Source: Chrysoperla carnea (Eukaryota > Arthropoda > Insecta > Neuroptera > Chrysopidae). Taken from it: a DNA stretch of 64,000 bases. Positions within the stretch are counted from its first letter, which is position 1; every line of letters begins with the position of its first letter. The DNA is taken from positions 8,136,935-8,200,934 of the forward strand of contig NC_058338.1 of the NCBI RefSeq assembly GCF_905475395.1, given 5' to 3'. The notes under the pieces were generated by a model, which ran no database searches, was not told the origin of the DNA, and saw nothing but the letters and a program-made list of their open reading frames with translations. Positions 22,991 to 34,686 of the stretch are shown here, piece by piece. Both the position numbers and the translations under genes were made by a program.

Positions 22991-23511
22991 CACGGTGCGA
23001 ATAGCAGCATGTTTTAATAAATTTAACTATATAACGGACATTATACTTTAAACTATTAATAAACTATTCGTTAAAGTGATAAACAGTTAAAATTTTGTCC
23101 TTTAACTAGTTTCTAATTTTTTTAAAGAGACAAAATTATTCATTGTGCGCATGTACCTGCTATAAACTGCTGAGCACTTCTTAGACTATTGTCATCATAA
23201 TTATTCCGAAAACTTTGTATAAGTATGAAGTATTGTTTTATAAGTATCATGTTGATATCTTTATGCATCATACATCAAAAACATAAAATTATGACTATTT
23301 TCTCTCATATTTGCTTGAATGAATAATCAAATAGTTCTGTTTGATTTATGTCTATTGCCTGCACGTAAAAAAACATCTCCGAAAAAAAACTACTACCAAA
23401 TATTATATTTTATATGATACCAACCAAGATCCTTCGACAATAGTTATAAAAGCTGTATTATGTAAAAAAAAAGCTGTAACATGGGTTTAATATCCTTAAT
23501 TTTTATCTAAA
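22991..23511. other. Intergenic DNA, nothing identified
   Basis: AT-rich, no gene, RNA or repeat recognised. Confidence 0.5.
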
Positions 23512-23689
23512 CCAGTCAAAACAATTGACTGATGTAAATGTTGAAACACCACTGTATATAGAAAGTGTTGAATATCAGTGATTGCATTGTTTTTAATAAA
23601 TTATTAATAATATTTTTAAGCGTTATAAACTTGGTACTAAAATTAGTATACCTTGATATATATTTCATATATACAGGGTAAAAAAATCA
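23512..23689 (+). repeat. R1 copy with internal deletion
   Basis: The R1 5' block (CAAAACAATTGACTGATGTA, GTTGAAACACC) is joined almost directly to the 3' block (AATATTTTTAAGCGTTATAA to ATATATACAGGGTA). About 380 bp of the usual middle is absent. Confidence 0.6.
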
Positions 23690-23795
23690 GTACAGTAAGT
23701 ACCGTACATTTTGAAACGCAAACACTCATATGCTGAGAAGAGTTAATAGTTTTCCCAAATTGCTTTTCATAAATGAAAATATAAGATCATCTCTA

Positions 23796-24243
23796 TCTCT
23801 ATATATTATAAATGCGAAAGTAAGCATGTTTGTTTGTTTGTTACGCTTTCATGTTAAAACTAGCAATATGGCTCATACTTCAGAATAACTCATGAGATAT
23901 AATTTATAAAGATATATTAAAAAAAAAAAAAATTTTTTTACATTAATTGAATTTGACATTACCTTAAATTACAGATTTTTATAAAAGCGGGCATTTGACA
24001 TTACTATCAATTACAGATTTCTGTAAAAATAGTCAATATAAAATATTTCACGGCCATCTTCTATGATGTACTCAATGAATAATTACTATTATACATTTAA
24101 AAAAATAGAAAACCATACATATATTTTACCTGTGTAAAACAATCCTTGCCATTATTTCGAGTGTTATAGAAAGAGGATAAGCGAGAGCAATCTTTATCAA
24201 TCTTTACTTTTAAACCCAGCGAAACGGGTGGGTATCACTCTAG
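23796..24243 (+). mobile_element. Non-autonomous Helitron, 'GCGAAAGTAAGCATG' family
   Basis: 5' A|TCTCTATATATTATAAATGC…; 3' …GGGTGGGTATCACTCTAG|T. CCC-AGCGAAAC-GGG just before the end is a small stem. The target fits A|T with no duplication, as expected for Helitrons. Homologous minus-strand copies are 54554-54982 and 63331-63810, with fragments at 5350 and 62684. No coding capacity. Confidence 0.85.
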
Positions 24244-24505
24244 TAATATATAAACACAAGATTTAATACACATTCTAAATAACAAACCTAATGTCTTCAC
24301 ATTATGGTTGATATGTTAAAAAATAGATTCAATCTTTGTTTTGATTCTTTATAATCTGATTTCGATTTGTAGTTTGTGATATATTTACAAAGAGGGGTAG
24401 AGCACTGTGTGATTTTTCAAAATTATTTTTAAACTGTCTTAAAATACAAAACAAAAACAAAAACACTAGAAAATTAAGAAAATTAACTAAGGTGTTTATT
24501 AAATA

Positions 24506-24989
24506 CTAGCTGTGAACTACCCGCTTTGCTGGGCAACATCCCCACTTGCACCCCTCCCTCCACATTTCCTTGCGTGGGATAACTGTTTTGTAATGTACAT
24601 GTCATGCTCTTTTATTTGATACCCCACTTAGGTATATTTGTAAATATTCGATAATTCCTTCCCACTTTCTCGCTACACCTTTCTACCCTCCGAAGGTAAA
24701 AAGTAGATAAAAACAATAGATCTTTGAAGCTGGTTGTATATCGTGTCAATATTTGAGCTTAATCGAGGCACAACTTTTTTAGTTTTTGAAGCATATCCCT
24801 TTGAACCCCTATTTCAACCCCTTACTCTACTATAATATGGATGTATTATACATAAAAACCTTCCTCTTGAATCACTCTCTCTATTAAACCTCATCAAAAT
24901 CCGTCGCGTAGTTTCAAAGATTTAAGCATACAAAGGGACATAGGGACATAGGGACAGAGAAAGCGACTTTGTTTTATACTATGTATTGA
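24506..24989 (-). mobile_element. Non-autonomous Helitron-like element, 'GTAGTTCACAGCTAG' family
   Basis: On the minus strand it starts A|TCAATACATAGTATAAAAC (from 24989) and ends 'GCGGGTAGTTCACAGCTAG'|T (24509-24506). The TC/CTAG ends and the A|T site fit Helitrons. The region near the 5' end carries the common 'AAATCTTTGAAACTACGCGA' phrase. A related 3' part lies at about 43100-43343. Confidence 0.65.
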
Positions 24990-25037
24990 TGCTGTGTATT
25001 ACATTAAGAGTAATAGTAAACATGCTTAGTATACATC

Positions 25038-25206
25038 AGGCATGGGCGAGTTATTTTAAGTCGAAGTCACCATTGTTATAACTTTATTGTGTGCCATGAG
25101 GAGGCATTGTTCATAGAGGAGGAAGCGAGACGGGTATACGACTCTTCTACCCATCTCAGTTTCTCTTATAGTAATGAGATAGGATGTATATACATGGTAG
25201 AAAAAG
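25038..25206 (-). repeat. AAGCATGG MITE fragment
   Basis: Reverse complement match to the right half of the element at 55514-55798: CATGGGCGAGTTATTTTAAG, 'GTCGAAGTCACCATTGTTAT', 'GAGACGGGTATACGACTCTT'. The match stops near 25206, so the other end is missing. Confidence 0.6.
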
Positions 25207-25806
25207 GTCTGGGTCCTCTGAACCTAGTGTGGTAAGCAAATGTTAATGGGTTTTGTTTTGTGGTCTTTTCAAAGCCACACACATCGCAACTCTTCTCTGA
25301 ACTAGTACCGTTTTCTCACACTTTTCATTCATCATAAATCATTTAATAATCATATCGAATTCATAAAAAAAAAACTGACATTTCATTTCTATTTTTGTTG
25401 CTGTTTTTTTTCGGAAAAAAAACGTAGGAAAAAGATTTGTTGAAAAGATATAAAACCAATTTAAAAATACATATTTTGTTTATAAAATGAATATTTACTT
25501 GTGAATGTTTGTTTATATTTGTAGATCTGTCGGTTCTGTCGAACTGGATGGAGGTTGTTACATAATATTTTATATTATGTAGATTCAATATTTTTATGAT
25601 TTCCAATATGACGTACAGAATCAGGTGCAGTTTGCAGTACGCAATCTTTTTAGTTTTTATAATTCTAGTCAGTTTGTTTGAATATAATACTAGTTTTTAT
25701 TAAAACTAACTTTTCACATTGGACTTAATATGGATGGAACTTTTATAAAAATAAGATAATTTTTAGTTTCTATGAAAATATGAAAATTTTTGTCGAAAAA
25801 AGATCA
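25207..25806. other. Intergenic DNA, nothing identified
   Basis: No gene. The 81-aa minus frame at 25361-25606 is low-complexity and unsupported. Confidence 0.5.
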
Positions 25807-26272
25807 TCTTAATATATATATTTCTTTTGTGTGTGTGTATGTGACTGAACTCCTCCTAGACGGCTGGACCGATTTCGATGAAATTTTTTGTGTGAGTTCA
25901 AGGGGATTCGAGGATGGTTTAGATTTACAATTTGGTCCAGTACAACTGTTTTTGAGGGCTCCGTACCAAAAAAATGAAATTTCATTAAATGGTGGGAGCG
26001 CATATAAATCATATCACATTATGTATACTATGTGTACTATGTATTTTTAATAGTATTCAGGTATTGTCAATAGGCATTTATTAGAGCCATATGCGAGCGC
26101 AGCGAGCTCTACTATCAAAGGTCAGGCCAAAGGTCGAAGGTCAGGCCACTCCAATAAATAGGAGTTAAATTGGGGTTTAGCGGGATGGGTTTAGCGGAGA
26201 GGCTAAACGTAGTATAGGTATTCATGAATTGGAGTTACGTTTTTACGGGACAACGTCCGTCGGGGCCGCTAG
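25807..26272 (+). mobile_element. Non-autonomous Helitron with textbook insect ends
   Basis: 5' A|TCTTAATATATATATTTC…; 3' …GTTTTTACGGGACAACGTCC then GTCGGGGCCGCTAG|T. GGAC-AAC-GTCC forms the hairpin about 15 bases before the CTAG end. This is the most canonical Helitron terminus in the window. The stretch 'GACGGCTGGACCGATTTCGA' near the 5' end is common in insect copies. No Rep/Hel coding. Confidence 0.9.
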
Positions 26273-26299
26273 TATCACTATAAATCTGGAATAACAAAG

Positions 26300-26634
26300 A
26301 GATTAGATTACTTTTCGTCTCTATAAATATACCACTTTCCGAGCTATGGCTCATTGGATAAAAACGTTTAGCTCCCAAGAAGCTATTTTATTTCCAGCAT
26401 AGCTCCGTGATAATCATGACTACAACAATATGAGTATTTACGGTGCCACGGTATTCACGGTGATTATTCCCGGTGATAACAGTAGTATGATTACTTATGT
26501 GTCCACTAAAAATTACGTTTTTACGAAATTTTACTTCAAGGAATATTATAAAAAAAGAACTAGCGAAATCGGTTCAGTTGCTCTCGAGATTTGCGCTTAG
26601 CAACATATTCAGCGATTCATTTTTATATTAGAGA
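26300..26634 (-). mobile_element. Helitron, 5' part, abutting the next Helitron
   Basis: On the minus strand it starts TCTCTAATATAAAAATGAAT at 26634 and shares its first ~110 bp with the element at 26635-27085. Its own 3' CTRR end was not found, so the left limit is uncertain. The left part contains short palindromic GGTATTCACGGTGATTATT-type sequence. Confidence 0.6.
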
Positions 26635-27085
26635 CTAGCTGACCCGCCGAACTTCGTACCGTCTAACAGTCGATAATTTTTAAGTCTTAATTTTTATGAT
26701 TAATAAACATACAACTGCAAATACTATTACAAACCTTAAAAATTGGCATGAAATTTTCCCCAACTACTTTTGTTGTTCGAAATGAAGTCATTTGAAGTCG
26801 TTGTATTGTTTTGCTTACCCGGAACCTCTCCACTAACACTTAAACTTTATAGTATGATATTAAAGTTCAAATTGACTTTTAATTATTATTACGAATTTTC
26901 TGTATGGGAATATAGAAAAGTGTTGTTTTAAGACTTTTTCAGGCAATTCTTTAAATTTTTCTCTCCGCAAGAACCACCTTTGTACTTCAAGGAATATTAT
27001 AAAAAAAGAATTATCGAAATGGGTTCAGCTGATTTCGAGATTTGTGCTTAACAACACATTCAGCGATTCATTTTTATATTATAGA
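26635..27085 (-). mobile_element. Non-autonomous Helitron, complete, in tandem with the previous one
   Basis: Minus strand: A|TCTATAATATAAAAATGAAT at 27085 to 'GGCGGGTCAGCTAG' at 26635. The next base is the first T of the neighbouring Helitron at 26634, with no gap. Ends fit TC/CTRR and A|T targeting. Confidence 0.8.
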
Positions 27086-27239
27086 TTATATTTTTTATCA
27101 TGGTCGCCCTACACACATCAAACGCTTCTTGTGATTGCTTAGAGCCAATACGTCTAAAGAGAGCGTAACGTCTAAATTTTCTTCGCTCGGCTACATAAAG
27201 GCTCAGCTACAACTGATTCGGCAATCTATCGGCGACATA

Positions 27240-27518
27240 TACAGAATGTTCGATTTACATCTAGGCATATAAATATCACGAGTATGACAGAGTACATGCG
27301 GTAGACATGCGAGTATGACAGAGTAGGCTTCTCTGTTGTAGTTCCTATATTCAACTAAGAAACTCCAACTCTCCAAGCGTCTTACAACTATATCTCAACA
27401 AATATCGAAGCTTCAACACATGTATATAATACCTCCCACTTAGATGCATTGCTTAACACATGTACTCGCTCATACTTGTGATATTTATAATGCCTAGATG
27501 TAAATCGAACATTCTGTA
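27240..27518 (-). mobile_element. MITE with TIRs and TA target (CAGAATGTTCG family), shortened copy
   Basis: TA|CAGAATGTTCGATTTACATC on the left is mirrored by GATGTAAATCGAACATTCTG|TA on the right. The inner part is in the opposite orientation to the copy at 56690, and about 40 bp of the left arm is deleted. TA targets and CAG ends suggest the Tc1/mariner superfamily. No coding. Confidence 0.85.
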
Positions 27519-28020
27519 TATAATATGTATTACCTACACTCATCGTATTAATATAATATTGAATTGAAGACGTATTACCGTAAACATACACTCTCAAATA
27601 TCTAGGTACTATACTTACTACATAAACATTGTTTGTGATGGGACCAAGTAGAATATAATAGAATAAGCTAGTTCAATAATCAGAATACATTCTGGGTAGT
27701 GGGTACTTAACTCGTAGATACAATCGCATTGTGTATGTGTTTGTGTATGTATGTTTGTAATGTAGGATGTACTCGTTGTGTATATTACCTGCATTGCAGA
27801 TACAGAAGTGTTCTACTCTACCGACAACACTATTGTGTAATAATAATTATCAACTTTAAAGTTTTTATATACTATCATCGAATAGTGGAATTATTATGTC
27901 TACCTTCTTGTTTCTCCGGAGAGTTTTCTTAGTTTAATGAATAAACGCTTTCTTCATGTACCTGTTTCTTCTCCTTCCTCTTTCTCGGACAAGGATCTCT
28001 CACCACGTGACTAAAGATTA
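27519..28020. other. Intergenic DNA, nothing identified
   Basis: No gene. The 67-aa frame at 27729-27932 starts with a Cys/Met-rich repeat encoded by TGTATG simple sequence and is not credible. Confidence 0.5.
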
Positions 28021-28021
28021 C

Positions 28022-28340
28022 CGAACAGTTGACGGAAGTGCTGGCGCGTTAAAGCGTAACCAATTCTGTACCTTCTATGTTTAGGATAACGAAGTCGATT
28101 CCCGCCGTCACAACAAAAATTATTAGTGGTATACACATAAAGAAGGTGTACTCAGTCTCTCGAAATAGAGCTGACATTATTAGCGGAAGGATGGTAAAAC
28201 ATATACCACCTTTTTGGGTAATATTCACGACGGACATTATGGGGCATATTACCCATTGTGATAGTATATATATCATATACGGTATCACAATGAGTCCTAT
28301 GGGGCCTAAGATGTCCGTCATGAATAATTCCTAACACCGG
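28022..28340 (+). mobile_element. tRNA-derived SINE, diverged copy
   Basis: The tRNA-like head has GCGTAACCAATTC and 'AAGTCGATTCCCGCCGTC', aligning with the better preserved copy at 45572-45911. The body shares 'ACTCAGTCTCT.AATAGA', 'ATTAGCGGAAGGATGGTAAA' and a 3' CACAATG…GGGCCTAAGATGTCC end. The last 110 bp contain the tail twice in opposite orientation, so it folds on itself. Open frames on both strands here are by-products. Confidence 0.7.
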
Positions 28341-28977
28341 GTTAGCAGCATTTTTTATTTATAGCCTGAAGTCTGTGTTATGAAATCAAAGCAAGCTTGC
28401 AGGCAATGAAGCAGGTATTAAATTCGTCAGCTTTGTACAAACACTTTGTACATTCGACGGACACACAATAATAAAAAATAACAAAGAAGATGTTGATGAT
28501 TCGTTCTTATCGACTATGTTTGTGTGTGTATGGGAAGGTTGTCAAGGGCGATCACATTAATGATTAAAGTCCATACCTTTCAAAAAGAAATTTGTAGTGC
28601 TGTAAAAGTAACGAGGAATTGAGTACCTGTATGTATTCCTTTTCTAACAAAGTTATTATTCGACAAAGCGAGATTGAATGAATGCTTACAGGGGAGGGGG
28701 GTCAAAAGTCGTCAAAATAATGCTCACGTAATTAATGAATAAGACCTTTTCATTTGTTTTTACGTTGGTGCAATTTAATTTACGATGTTCCGCTGGATTC
28801 GGCGTAAAATGCATCTTTGAGCTTTTTTCATTTACACACACACGCATTGAAAATTAAATAAAAAAATTCCCTCAGCCTGCGATTGCAAAACACTTACTAC
28901 GACTTCAAACTCCAAATTGTTTTTGAAGAAAAACGTTAATAATCCTTAGAAAAAGTAAATACCTAATCGAAAATTAA
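28341..28977. other. Intergenic DNA, nothing identified
   Basis: No supported gene or repeat. Confidence 0.5.
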
Positions 28978-29410
28978 ACAAGTGAAAACAAACAATTGAC
29001 TGAGTTAGGTGTTGAAATACCATGTATAGACTGTGTTGATTACACTGTCACATTACACATACATACATGTCACACATACATAACTGATATTCAATACATA
29101 CTATATAAATTGCGCCTGTTTACTTTTTTATAAGGAATATTTTTTACATTTAAACTTTTGTTCTATCTCTAACGGTCTAAAATATGGGTCCAACTAACCA
29201 AAGACCCAATTGACTTGTGTTGCCCATTTACGAACTCGACCCACTTTTTATGTCCTGAGCATGCTATAAAAATTTCAGCTTGATATCATTTTTCGTTTTT
29301 GAGTCATCGTGTTGACAGGCAGACGGACTAATTAGGTGATTTTATAAACACCTATATCAAAATTTTGTTCGTAGCATCAATATTTTTAGCCGTTACAAGT
29401 TTTGAACTAA
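28978..29410 (+). repeat. R1 copy, nearly full, 3' tail lost
   Basis: AAACAAGTGAAAACAAACAA start, full 5' part with ACATACATACATGTCACACA, 'CTCTAACGG' core, GACAGGCAGACGG and 'AAAATTTTGTTCGTAGCATC'. The final TATACCTTGATAT tail is replaced by unrelated sequence at about 29410. Confidence 0.75.
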
Positions 29411-29884
29411 ACCTTACCAAGACAACTTTCTTTTCAAATTCAATTGTAGTTACTAAAAAGAGAAAATACTGCTTATAAACAGAAAATTATTGGAGTAGAT
29501 TAATTTATGAAAATAAATCATCTGAAAATATAATTCAATCAATGTTGTTTTTTGTATAGAATTTTTGTATAGATTTTATATACCTACCTAACTTGAGTAT
29601 TATTGTACCTAATAAACTCTTCGTTTTTTTGTGTGATTTATTACAATTGATCACATCAAATGAAAAATCTCATTGAATGAATGAAAAACAAGTTTTCTAC
29701 ATGATCAAAAAATATACCAAAAATGTAAAATGTAATTTTACAGTTTCGATTCCAATCACTAATTTCCTTCAGAACAATTATGCTTTGAAGTCGACACCAA
29801 AGGTATAGTTACTTCAAAGCGAAATTGCCTACTATGAAATTACATTTTAGTTGTAGTTGCATTTTTTCCGAAATATTCCGAAAA

Positions 29885-30440
29885 AAATCAACACAATTAT
29901 GGCGGACTATCGGTTATTTAGTTAATTTAGTATTTCTAGAATTTTTCATTTTTCGAGAATTTTTCACACTATTTAAAGCTACCTGCTAATTTCCAACTTC
30001 CTATCATTTATAGTTTTGCAGAAAATAGACACCAATCTTTTGTCCTAATTTGAGCCCTCTTGGGTTAACATTGAAGTTTACGAAAAGGTGTTTCAAACAG
30101 AAGTTCTTAATTTTTTTTAAGGAACATTTCTTAAACTTAAACTTTTGTTCTGTCTCTAACGATTTACAGGATCCATTATACAGACCCAAGACCTTGATCT
30201 TTATTGCTAACTTAACCTCACTTTTTTCGTTCTGAGCACGCTATAAAAATTTTAGCTTGATATCTCTTTTCGTTTTAGAGTTATCGTGTCCACAGGCGGG
30301 CAGACAAGGAACCGGAAAAGGACTACTTAGGTTATTTTATGAAGACCTATACCAAAATTTTGTTTGTGGACTTAATTTTTTTGAGCGTTACAAACTTGAG
30401 ATATCTTGATATATTTCACATACATATACAAGGTATAAAA
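29885..30440 (+). repeat. R1 repeat, variant 5' subfamily, full length
   Basis: Begins ATCAACACAATTATGGCGG and shares 'CCAACTTCCTATCATTTATA' with the copies at 17888 and 51796. It continues through the ordinary R1 core to 'ACATACATATACAAGGTATA'. Confidence 0.7.
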
Positions 30441-31145
30441 ATCGTCATAAATGTCCAAAATAAATCCTAAAATCGTGTCATCTAAAAAACCTTCAACAGG
30501 GGTACGTGAGATCACTAGTTTGAGACACCCTGGTCTAGTACATCCCTATTACATTTTTCATTACGACGTAATAGTGATGAAATTAGATATAACTTAAGAT
30601 TGACTTAACAATCAATAAACTAAATCAGATGCACTAAGAATCAAGTCATCATAATAAGATTTCCGTTTGTTTGAAGATGACTAATTAACTTGAATATCAT
30701 GAGCAATGCTATAGAGATGTACCTAAGTAATATAAGCTACTTACACCTACAGGTAACACCTATAAATTAATTATCCAACAGCAAATGGATTCAATTAAAA
30801 TTATAGGATTTGATATCATCAGTTTAGATATTTGATACAATCGGAAATGGCGTTTATGTTTCAATCAGTTTACAATTTTTACTAGGTTGTATGAGTTAGT
30901 AGACAAATCAAAGTCGAAATAAGATGAATTTTTTGTATAAACCTTTATTTTGATAGAACAGATGTGATCTCCAAAGTCATGTTTAGCCACGTGCCAATGG
31001 TTAATTAAATTTTTAAGGTCAAAACTCCAAAAAATCAGTTTTTTTGAAAATATCTCGTTTCCTTTACCTTCAATCGTTTGTAGAGCATACAATTTTCTAC
31101 AAATTTCATCCGAAACCATTTTTTATACGTTGGTCCGTTGTTTAA
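30441..31145. other. Intergenic DNA, nothing identified
   Basis: No supported gene. The 84-aa minus frame at 30865-31119 has no recognisable feature. Confidence 0.45.
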
Positions 31146-31394
31146 ATAGAGCAGAAGAACGAAACGAAATTTTGGGAATTAGTGAAAGGTAGGATATCTT
31201 ACGAGTATGACTTGATTGTGGCTGAAGCAAAATACTACACCGTTTGTTACAGCAATTTTTTGAAACCAAAAACTTCTTCAATAAGAAAGATTCCCCAAGC
31301 CGAAAACGTCCCCGAGCAATCAAAGAAATTTATAGATGTACAGAAGATCATGAAGTATAATGGACTGGGATTAAATGTAAATACAAAGCAATGA
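31146..31394 (+). pseudogene. Relic of a repetitive arthropod protein gene
   Basis: Frame after a TAA at 31143-31145 reads IEQKNETKFWELVKGRISYE, then YDLIVAEAKYYTVCYSNFLK, then a basic tail to a stop at 31395. The pattern 'V(K/R)-G-R-I…D-L-x-x-A-E-A-(R/K)-Y-x-x-x-C-x-x-x-F' occurs in large, often multi-copy uncharacterised proteins of arthropods thought to be transposon-associated. That match is from memory of the pattern, not from a search. No start, no flanking exon and no second conserved block is visible, so it is most likely a fragment. Confidence 0.35.
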
Positions 31395-33865
31395 AATAGA
31401 TATGTTCTCAAAAAACTGCATTTGTACTATCAAAATATAGGTTTGTACGAGTATTCAACTTATTCCGTTAGATTCCGTGGTGAAATCTTCAGATGATTGG
31501 ACTATTAGTTTAGATTTTGAGATTGACAGTAATTTTGGAGTATGGTAGTGAAGTCATAACGATACTACTGCGGTAATGAATTCTTAATGCGGTAATGAAC
31601 TATTTTTCCAGACGTAAAATAAGTGGAAATAGAGAAAATATTATTTTATCATTGTGGATAAACGTGCCTCATTTCCATAAGCTTCATACGATTGATTCCA
31701 TTCCGTAAAATTCAAATAACTACAAAATTTCTACATAATTTATTTATAATATACATAACATAAAATATATTATAATACAGTAATTCTTTACCATATCGAT
31801 GGCTGCTGTACGTCTGTTTAGATAGAGTTGGTTTTATTGCCATATTGGAATTCATTTTACAGACGATGTGTCTACAACAAGTAAAGCTTTTGCCAACTAT
31901 GTGTGCAGACACATAATAAGGTGTCACAAAAGTAACGAGGTGACTAAATAAATTCAAGAACGCATACAACTACGGATGCGTTCCGATATAGACAGCGAGC
32001 ATGGCGTTCAGTGCTCTTTCTGGGGAGAAATTCGTTCCGTTACACTGCCACAGTATTCTAAAGGAATTAATGACGTCATGAAACGTCATGAATCCCCGCC
32101 ATTTTTGTACAGCAAGTACCTACTGACGTATAATTATTAACATAAAGTGAAATTCTCATTGAGTTGAGGCAGATCGGCGATTGGAAAAGTGTTTGATTTG
32201 CTCGAAAATTCTCGCTGTATAAAAAGGGAGTTACGACTATAGTTTTATGAATCAATGATTGTCAATTCTCTACTGTACTGTGCTCCAGTTTGGTGCCTAA
32301 AATATTAAAATGAAATTGAGACAGTTCAAGTCTGCTTTTATAAAAATTTACTTCAGTTACCTAGAAACACGCCTGGATACATAGAACGAATGGAAACTGG
32401 GCTACCTAAAATCGGCAATTTTTTTAATCTACTACTTAACCGATTAAAAAGTTATTTCACCCATAAAATCAAAGGAACATTTTCAGTAACATATGGACTG
32501 TATTCTATTTCCAAGAAAATTAGAATTAACTGGAGTTATTTTGGAAACTGGAATTTTTTGTTTAAAATAGAAAGTTATTGAGCCGTCCCGTAACTGATGT
32601 GACATCCGTTATAACAACATTGTGTTGGTTATATACACCATCAAACAAACTATACGACGATAAAGGAAAGACATACCACGTCTTACGTAATCTAAGCGTA
32701 AATCTATTTTATTAAATTGTTATGTCTTTAAGTTAATAGTTTGTATTCCCTAGACATTCATTTGAAAATTTTGTCTCCTATCATTTTAGAAAATGTTCTT
32801 ACATATTACATTGTTTAGAGTTTAGACATAGATATAATTATACTTTGGTTAAACATAATTGAATTTATTCAACGTTGTTGCAGTTTTTGCACGTTCGTTT
32901 CCAAGCATTCTTTAAACGGGTTCAAAAATGAATTTAAACAATTTAATATGCATTTACTAAATTTCTTCATATTAGTTTTTCAAAAAGTCAATAATTGTGA
33001 GATCATTTTTGAGATTGCCGTTTTGAATGATAAAGAAGAAAGAATAAACTTCTAATAAAATGATAAATTCGATTAGAATTCGGTAAAATTCGACGAAAAT
33101 CAAGAATACTTAGCTGAGTTTCAAAATTTGTTCACCTTTAGAATGCTACATAATCAGCTAGTAACATGAGCTGTATTTTATTTTCAACAAATTAGGGTAA
33201 GTGAAGGGACAGGAATTGAATGTTCTACGACCTCTAAAGATCAAATTGATCATATTTAAAGCACGATGCCTTGTTTAAACAAAGACAAAAGCGAAAATGG
33301 AGAAATTTTTATAATTTTCTATTAAATTTAATTGCAAAAAATTAAATGAACATAATTTGTCTTTATCGAATATATTTTTAATTTCCATGAGCAAACAGTG
33401 CACAAGATATATAATTTAAACTTTTATTGAATTTTTTCGTAAAAAGAAAAATGAAATTAAATTGATTTTCCCCTATCATAAATAAAGTACACATTTTTAC
33501 CTCTATGTATAGAGTACTAATTTAGGTAATGTTTTCCTTCCGAAAAGTCGTTGCTGCGTTTAACGGAAGTTTTAAGTACTATTAGCATAATAAGTACTTT
33601 TTGTGTGTGGATGAATGAAAATGAATCAGTCAAATCACTCATTGTCATTTAAAAGGTTGTTCAAGCCACTATTTTGACAAATCAAGCAAGTAAACTATAT
33701 CTGTTAGACTCGAATGATTTTTTCATTGAATGAAAAGATAAAAGAGACCCTGGTATTTTATAATTACGATAATTTTTCAACTTTTTTTATATAATAATTT
33801 TAATATTGGAATTTTTTTAATCAAAATTATTACAAGTTTATTGAAATATTTGAATATATAACACC
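31395..33865. other. Long intergenic stretch, nothing identified
   Basis: About 2.5 kb without a recognisable gene, repeat family or RNA. Short frames (31712-31969 -, 32390-32581 +) lack any support. Confidence 0.5.
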
Positions 33866-33969
33866 ATTAAATTATTAATTTGTCCAGTTTTTACATTCCA
33901 TTTTAATTTTGTAACTAGTGTTTTGTAATAACAATGGAATGTAAAAACTGAACAAATTGATAATTTAAT
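33866..33969. repeat. Isolated inverted repeat with 37-bp arms
   Basis: Arms 33866-33902 and 33933-33969 are reverse complements with two mismatches; the loop is 30 bp. Arm 1 ends TTTTTACATTCCATT. Weaker complementarity continues outward (TATTTGAATATA against TATTTATACCAAAATATTTG). No coding. Confidence 0.75.
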
Positions 33970-34463
33970 AATATCACACTTTATTTATACCAAAATATTT
34001 GTTTTTCAGTGAACAGTAAAGCTTCTGATTTTACAAAAAAATGAACTGCTTCTGAGTGGAAGTGTCAACGTTAATCTTATATCGAGGTAGTATGACGGGC
34101 CCACCAGACTTTTTTCCTTGATATGAGCCAACTCACATGTATTTATAACCGTTTACAGTTGGTAGGTAATACGACTGTAGACTGTAGACAGTAGTATACG
34201 GTACAGTTGAAAACTACATCATTAAATTGGATATTTGCCAATATAAAGTAAGCAATTTACGCTATCAATATATATGAGCTCATGTATAACCTATGTATAC
34301 ATATAATATGTTAGTTAAAAAAATTGCTGTTTTTTTTTTTTTTATTAATAATTTATATTATTTCATAAATGTCATATTCTAATGGACAAATTTTTTGAAA
34401 AAGTACCGTTGTGATCAATAAAAATCACACAAAGTGAACTTAAAAATGTTTACATATTATTGA
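33970..34463. other. Intergenic DNA, nothing identified
   Basis: No supported gene or repeat. Confidence 0.5.
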
Positions 34464-34660
34464 CTGTGCGTAAGTCATGGCAGGGAGAATCTGATTGACA
34501 TCCACGCTACCAGTGGATAATTTTGGTGTTAAAGGAGGCTGTTATGTCCACTTTTTGCGTATAAAGGGTATGGTAAATGTCAAATTAGAACTATTGGAAA
34601 GTTATAGTTAATTAAGCTTGTTCTTGCGTTAGAAATTGTGAAAAAAGAGACAAAATTCCA
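34464..34660 (+). repeat. R5 repeat, 3'-truncated and diverged
   Basis: GCGTAAGTCATGGCAGGG, 'CAGTGGATAATTTTGGTGTT' and AAAGGAGGCTGTTATG follow the order of the R5 copies at 22612 and 40030. It is lost after about 200 bp, just before an R1 copy. Confidence 0.6.
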
Positions 34661-34686
34661 TAAATAACATTATCCCTGAATATGTA

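Noticed and set aside
25790..26050. 86-aa frame as a gene
   Set aside because: It lies inside a Helitron with clear ends.
28049..28337. 90-, 85- and 61-aa frames on both strands
   Set aside because: All lie inside the SINE and its inverted tail.
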